Assembly: GCA_964370195.1 (NCBI GenBank)
Contig: CAYJIH010000051.1
Coordinates: 1-11,184, forward strand
From: JAAYCI01 sp964370195
Lineage (GTDB): Bacteria > Bacillota > Clostridia > Oscillospirales > Ruminococcaceae
DNA length: 11,184 nt
Direction of reading: 5' to 3'
Under the pieces are notes generated by a model. It saw only the letters and a program-made list of their open reading frames with translations. It was not told where the DNA came from and made no database searches. Of this stretch, positions 7,068-11,184 are shown piece after piece. How positions within the stretch are numbered: position 1 is the first letter of the stretch; each line of letters starts with the position of its first letter. A program made the position numbers and the translations under genes.

Positions 7068-9905
7068 ATGTTGAAACCGATTATAAACCCTGCCCGAGGA
7101 AAATTGCGGGTTTTAGGTTATTGTTCCGGATCGGGAAACACCTTGTGGAAAGCACTTGAATTGCAGTTGGAAATGGAAAAAACGCCAGAAGGTTGCCCTT
7201 TTGAAGTGGTGGGTATCTTTGCAGATAATCCCGAATCCAAAGCAGTGGAAACAGCAAAAAAATATGGCATTGACTACAAAGCAATTGACATTCGAAAATA
7301 TTATGCCGAACGAAACAAACCCATGAAAGACCGTGAGGTTCGTGCGGAATTTGATGCTGAAGCAATGGAAATGCTTGAGTGTTTTGATGCGGACATGATT
7401 TTGCTTGCCGGATATGTGTGGGCCACCACCGATGCTATTTTAGAGCGTTACCTTGTGGTAAATGTGCACCCTGCCGACCTTGCACTGATCGATGAAAATG
7501 GGCAAAGGCCCCTTGCCGGTGCCAATGGAATTAAGGCTGCTTTCAACCACAATATGGACTATTTACGTGCCAGTTCTCACTTAGCAACAAAAGAATTAGA
7601 TGCCGGTGCGCTTTTGGTGCGCTCGCCAAAAATACCCGTAGACTACACTTTGCACGAAGATGATGAAACACGTTTTCGCCATTATCTAAAGCTTATCAAC
7701 GAACAAAGCCGGCTGGTAGGTAGCCGCACCGTGTTAGAATTGGCGCTTGGCCATTTTACACAAGATGAAAATGGGAAAGTACACCACAAGGGCCGTCCTG
7801 TGGCGGGTGGGCTTACCTTTGAAGATTGGCAAGAGAATGTGCCAAACTATCTGCGTAAAACAAATTTACTGCTTTCTCCAAAATCCGTCGCTGTTATCGG
7901 TGCTTCCCAAAAGCCGGGAATTGGCCGGGCTATTGTAGAAAACTTACTCAACATGGGCTATAAAGGCACAATCAGTGCCGTAAACCTACGTGGAGAAGAT
8001 GTGCAAGGGTGCACAGGCTATACTTCGGTGCTTGATATCGAAACACCGCCTGATCTTGCCGTTTTATCTGTGCCATCCAGTGCTGTTTTACAAGCCGCTG
8101 AAGAGTGTGGAAAAAAAGGTGTATCGGCCCTTATTTGCATCACGGCCGGCTTTCGTGAAATAGGCGGCCCCGGCATCGAGCGCGAAGCTGCTCTTTTAGA
8201 CATTGTAAACCGTTATAACATGCGCATGATTGGCCCAAACTGCATGGGCGTTGCCAACACAGACGAAAATATACGGCTTAGTGCCACCATTTTGTCAGAC
8301 ACCCCACGTATTGGCTCCTTTGCTTTCCTTACGCAATCGGGGGCTTTGGGCGCTAGCATGATGGACTTTGCACAAGACCTTGATATTGGTTTTTCGGCTG
8401 TTGTTTCACTTGGCAACATGGCCGATGTGAATATTTGTGATTTGTTACCCATTTTGCAAGCAGATGATAATACAAAACTCATTTGCCTTTATATGGAAAC
8501 CATTCCACAGCCCCATCTTTTTGAAAAAATAATGAAAAAAATCACAAAACCTGTAATCATGGTAAAATCCGGCCGAAGCAGTTCAGGGGCGGCAGCGGCT
8601 AGCTCTCACACGGGCTCGCTGTCGGGCAACGATCAAGTGGTCGATGCGTTTTTAGAAAAATGCGGCGTTATTCGTGCGCAAACATTAGAAGATGCCTTTT
8701 TATTGGTGTCTGCCATGCTTAAAATGCCAAAATTGAAAGGACGCAATGTAGGCATCATTTCTAATGCAGGTGGCCTTGGCACTGTAACTTGCGACAGTTT
8801 GGAACAACATGGTTTCAGCCTCCCCCAGTTGTCTGAAACACAAAAAAGTGATTTGGCCACACAGCTTTTACCCGAGGCTTCTACGCAAAACCCGATAGAC
8901 TTAGTCGCCTCTGCACCGCCTGAGCACTATACTGCAGCAGCGCAAGCCATGGTAGATAGTGGTTTGTATGATGCTCTTATTATCGATTGCGTACCGCCTG
9001 CCGTTGTAGATACCGGCAAAGTGGCTTCTGCTGTAAACGAAGTGCTTAAAAAAAGTGGCTTGCCTGTTTTCTCGTGTTTTTTCGGGCCGCGCCTTGGCTT
9101 AGCCGGAAGCACCGTCATGCGCGAAGCAGGCATTCCAAACTTCAACTACCCAAATCAAATGGTGCGCACGATGAATTACATGGTGCAGCCCACAAAAAAA
9201 CAAACCACATCCCTTCCATCGATGGAAGGTGTGCGTGGCAAAGCACGCAAATTGCTTGCAGATATGCCCGCAGGCTGCTATTTGCCACCCGAGATTTGCT
9301 TTGCCCTTTTAGAACTTTACGGCATCCCGGTAGCCAAAAGTTACTATGTGAAAACAAACGCTGATATAGATGCGATTGCGTTTCAGTTTCCTCTTGTGGC
9401 AAAAATTGATCATCCGGAAATTGTACATAAATCGGATGTGGGTGGTGTGCGCTTAAACTTGCAAAACAAAGATGAGATTAAAACATTGCTCCTTGAATGG
9501 CAACAAAAGTTTTCAGGATTGCGCGGCATACATCTACAACAGCAAATTGATGGTACACTGGAAATGATCATCGGCGCCTCACGCGATGACGCTTTAGGCC
9601 ACAGTATCCTTTTGGGCATGGGTGGTGTTCTTGTGGAATTGCTTCGCGATGTAAGCCTTGGGCACATTCCGCTTTCAGCCGAAGACCCCCAAAGTATGAT
9701 TGATCATCTGCGCTGCAAACCGTTGCTTGAAGGATATCGAGGCAGCAAAGAAACCAACACCATGCAGCTTAAAGAAGTCCTTTTACGTATCAATCAACTT
9801 CTTTTGGATTTCCCAAATATTGATGAAATGGATGTAAACCCACTTATCTATCACCCACAAAGTGATGCATTTATTGCTGTGGATGCAAGAATTGCAATTG
9901 GATAA
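7068..9905 (+). CDS. fusion: PurN-like formyltransferase + ADP-forming acyl-CoA synthetase
   Basis: 945 residues joining two enzymes. Residues about 13-230 match glycinamide-ribonucleotide-type formyltransferases: SGSGNTL (20-26) aligns with the PurN SGNGSNL loop, and the catalytic set appears intact as Asn132 and His134 in VNVHP, His171 in SSHLATKELDAG, and Asp178. Residues about 268-945 form a full NDP-forming acyl-CoA synthetase: Rossmann CoA-binding domain (IGASQKPGIG 277-286), ligase domains with SHTG (phospho-acceptor His514), and ATP-grasp with HKSDVGGV (His787) and RDD (839-841). The family makes ATP from acyl-CoA + ADP + Pi; the formyltransferase fold uses 10-formyl-tetrahydrofolate. 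The fusion suggests a formyl or other acyl group passed between folate and CoA, or a regulatory use of the folate domain; this is inference. It is the last gene of the rightward operon, followed by a terminator. Domain calls are firm, the joint reaction is unknown. Confidence 0.92.
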   Translation: MLKPIINPARGKLRVLGYCSGSGNTLWKALELQLEMEKTPEGCPFEVVGIFADNPESKAVETAKKYGIDYKAIDIRKYYAERNKPMKDREVRAEFDAEAMEMLECFDADMILLAGYVWATTDAILERYLVVNVHPADLALIDENGQRPLAGANGIKAAFNHNMDYLRASSHLATKELDAGALLVRSPKIPVDYTLHEDDETRFRHYLKLINEQSRLVGSRTVLELALGHFTQDENGKVHHKGRPVAGGLTFEDWQENVPNYLRKTNLLLSPKSVAVIGASQKPGIGRAIVENLLNMGYKGTISAVNLRGEDVQGCTGYTSVLDIETPPDLAVLSVPSSAVLQAAEECGKKGVSALICITAGFREIGGPGIEREAALLDIVNRYNMRMIGPNCMGVANTDENIRLSATILSDTPRIGSFAFLTQSGALGASMMDFAQDLDIGFSAVVSLGNMADVNICDLLPILQADDNTKLICLYMETIPQPHLFEKIMKKITKPVIMVKSGRSSSGAAAASSHTGSLSGNDQVVDAFLEKCGVIRAQTLEDAFLLVSAMLKMPKLKGRNVGIISNAGGLGTVTCDSLEQHGFSLPQLSETQKSDLATQLLPEASTQNPIDLVASAPPEHYTAAAQAMVDSGLYDALIIDCVPPAVVDTGKVASAVNEVLKKSGLPVFSCFFGPRLGLAGSTVMREAGIPNFNYPNQMVRTMNYMVQPTKKQTTSLPSMEGVRGKARKLLADMPAGCYLPPEICFALLELYGIPVAKSYYVKTNADIDAIAFQFPLVAKIDHPEIVHKSDVGGVRLNLQNKDEIKTLLLEWQQKFSGLRGIHLQQQIDGTLEMIIGASRDDALGHSILLGMGGVLVELLRDVSLGHIPLSAEDPQSMIDHLRCKPLLEGYRGSKETNTMQLKEVLLRINQLLLDFPNIDEMDVNPLIYHPQSDAFIAVDARIAIG

Positions 9906-9922
9906 ATAAGTTTACATTATTT

Positions 9923-9986
9923 AAAACCACAAAAAGAAATGAGATAGACTGCTTGCACAGCTACTTTTCTGATTTGTGGTTTTTTT
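9923..9986 (+). terminator. terminator of the rightward operon
   Basis: AAAACCACAAA (9923-9933) pairs with TTTGTGGTTTT (9973-9983), and a run of seven T (9980-9986) covers the end of the stem. The 39-base loop has some inner pairing (AGAAA with TTTCT, TAG with CTA), so the whole forms a long imperfect hairpin. It lies just behind the fusion gene stop and ahead of the regulator gene, separating the two transcripts. Confidence 0.75.
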
Positions 9987-10018
9987 ATTCAAAAGAAGGT
10001 GGCTGTTTGCCTCTTACC

Positions 10019-10047
10019 TTGTGTTCTTCTTTATCTTATGCTATTCT
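10019..10047 (+). promoter_or_regulatory. possible promoter of the regulator gene
   Basis: TTGTGT (10019-10024), 17 bases, TATTCT (10042-10047). Both boxes differ from consensus, so this is a modest candidate, but a separate promoter is expected because a terminator precedes the gene. The gene's ribosome site, AAAGGTG (10081-10087), is seven bases before the ATG at 10095. No palindrome like that at 5786-5806 is seen here. Confidence 0.35.
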
Positions 10048-10094
10048 TTAATTACAGGAAAATAATGATTGAACGGCAGTAAAGGTGCAAACGA

Positions 10095-10931
10095 ATGAAA
10101 AACTACGATGAACAAATCACGTTTTCTATCAACCAAGTTGCAAAGCAAATTGGTGTGGTTCCCGCCACCATTCGCAACTGGGAAAAACAAGGTTTGATTG
10201 AAGTAAAACGATCGTCCAATAATTATCGTTTCTTCACAATAGATGATTTAGAACATTTGCAAAAGATTAAAGAATATTCTCTGGAAAAACATTTAGGTGT
10301 ACAAGCAATTAAAATGTTGTTGCCGAACACAGGCGTTAGCTCCGTTTCAAAGATGATGGATGAACAAAAGGAAAACTTTTATTCAAAATCACTTGTGGTT
10401 CGTAAGTGGAAAAAAATACGCGAACAACAGCATTACACTTTGGAAGAGGTAAGCCGTGCCGTTGGCATTTCCACAGCGCATCTAAGCAAGCTGGAAAACG
10501 GCAACGCCAATATCACCTTAGAAATGCTAAACAAGCTTGCCGAGTTTTATAGGGAAAACCCTTTGTATTTTGTAGAGTCTGGTCGTGTTGAAAGCAACCT
10601 TGTTCCAAAAGACACGGGCGAGCGCTTTAGCCTAAAGGAAAACAACGGCATTGAGATGCAATCTTTGGTTTCACTAAAAGAACACACGATGTATCCGGTT
10701 ATGTGTGTTGTTCCGCCCGGGGAAGGAAACCATATTCCCCACACGCACAACGGAGACGACATGATTTATTTGTTTTCGGGAAAATTGCAAGTACATTTAC
10801 GCGATGATCCACCCTATATCGTGCATCCGGGTGATACACTTTATTATCACGGTTCCGATTTGCATCGCTGGAAAAATATCTCCTCAAAACCGGCCACTTT
10901 ACTGTGGGTTCACTGCATTATTTCTATATAA
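10095..10931 (+). CDS. three-domain regulator: MerR-type HTH + XRE-type HTH + cupin
   Basis: 278 residues with three joined domains. Residues about 9-76 are a MerR-type winged helix (FSINQVAKQIGVVPATIRNWEK, then NNYRFFTIDDLEHL). Residues about 101-160 are an XRE/Cro-type helix-turn-helix (YTLEEVSRAVGISTAHLSKLENG at 114-136). Residues about 196-275 are a cupin_2 beta-barrel with IPHTHNGDD (His216, His218, Asp222) and GSDLHRW (His257), the usual metal or ligand positions except Asp in place of Glu. XRE-cupin proteins commonly regulate amino-acid or polyamine metabolism, sensing a small molecule through the cupin. It has its own promoter region, behind the terminator of the rightward operon, and is the only regulator in the window. 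It is the natural candidate to bind the divergent promoter region, but that is inference. The two different DNA-binding heads on one chain are unusual. Confidence 0.9.
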   Translation: MKNYDEQITFSINQVAKQIGVVPATIRNWEKQGLIEVKRSSNNYRFFTIDDLEHLQKIKEYSLEKHLGVQAIKMLLPNTGVSSVSKMMDEQKENFYSKSLVVRKWKKIREQQHYTLEEVSRAVGISTAHLSKLENGNANITLEMLNKLAEFYRENPLYFVESGRVESNLVPKDTGERFSLKENNGIEMQSLVSLKEHTMYPVMCVVPPGEGNHIPHTHNGDDMIYLFSGKLQVHLRDDPPYIVHPGDTLYYHGSDLHRWKNISSKPATLLWVHCIISI

Positions 10932-10999
10932 CAAAATTCCTTTACAAAAACATTCTATTCCTTTCCTATAAGGTAATTTAAACTCAAAAGATAAAATCT

Positions 11000-11045
11000 A
11001 TATCCCCCCTTGGCTTTCTTCAAGCAGCCAAGGGGGGATATGTTT
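11000..11045 (+). terminator. strong hairpin after the regulator gene (likely terminator)
   Basis: A perfect 16-bp stem, with 11000-11015 (ending CCTTGGCT) pairing with 11026-11041, and a 10-base loop. The stem is rich in G:C pairs (six C facing six G). Only four T (11042-11045 region, GTTTT) follow on the plus strand, and a GATTTTATC stretch follows on the minus strand, so it may work in both directions. The remaining bases to the window end (about 140) show no gene. Confidence 0.6.
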
Positions 11046-11184
11046 TAGCCCATAACCATATTTCGATATCCTTTAAAACACTACAATTGCAAATCGGAAA
11101 AATATTCGGTACTGTCAAGAATTATGCGCAAAATAGAATGGTAGCATTTATAGAATAGCAGTTAACCGGCTATGAACTCATCCA

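Overview
The window looks like a chromosomal stretch from a low-GC, Gram-positive anaerobe of the Clostridia type. This is inferred from strong AGGAGG-type ribosome sites, AT-rich intergenic DNA, use of GTG and TTG starts beside ATG, hairpin-plus-T terminators, and the gene content (ADP-forming acyl-CoA synthetases, an NSS amino-acid transporter, a cupin-type regulator). The species cannot be named from the sequence. No RNA gene, CRISPR array, insertion sequence or phage gene was seen.

Layout: positions 1-622 hold no convincing gene, only hairpins, one of which (433-477) looks like the terminator of the leftward operon. The leftward operon runs from about 5560 down to 623. It encodes an ADP-forming acyl-CoA synthetase (5506-3401), an HMGL/isopropylmalate-synthase-family enzyme (3329-2118), a long intercistronic hairpin (2049-2105), and an 11-helix Na+:amino-acid symporter (1996-623, TTG start). 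A 354-base divergent promoter region (5507-5860) follows, with a good sigma-A promoter on each strand and a near-perfect operator-like palindrome over the rightward -10. The rightward operon encodes a PLP aminotransferase (5861-7054) and a 945-residue fusion of a PurN-like formyltransferase with a complete ADP-forming acyl-CoA synthetase (7068-9905), ending in a terminator at 9923-9986. A separate rightward gene (10095-10931) encodes a regulator joining MerR-type, XRE-type and cupin domains, followed by a 16-bp-stem hairpin.

Read together, the divergent operons look like one catabolic unit. An amino acid would enter with Na+, be transaminated to a 2-oxo acid, pass through an aldolase/acyltransferase of the HMGL family, and end as acyl-CoA thioesters from which one or two ADP-forming synthetases recover ATP. 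The fused formyltransferase domain suggests a one-carbon (formyl-folate) step tied to CoA-thioester chemistry. I know of no characterised pathway with this gene set. The substrate, the order of reactions and the role of the regulator are inference. The most interesting items are the formyltransferase-synthetase fusion, the three-domain regulator, and the unusual substrate-pocket residues of the transporter.
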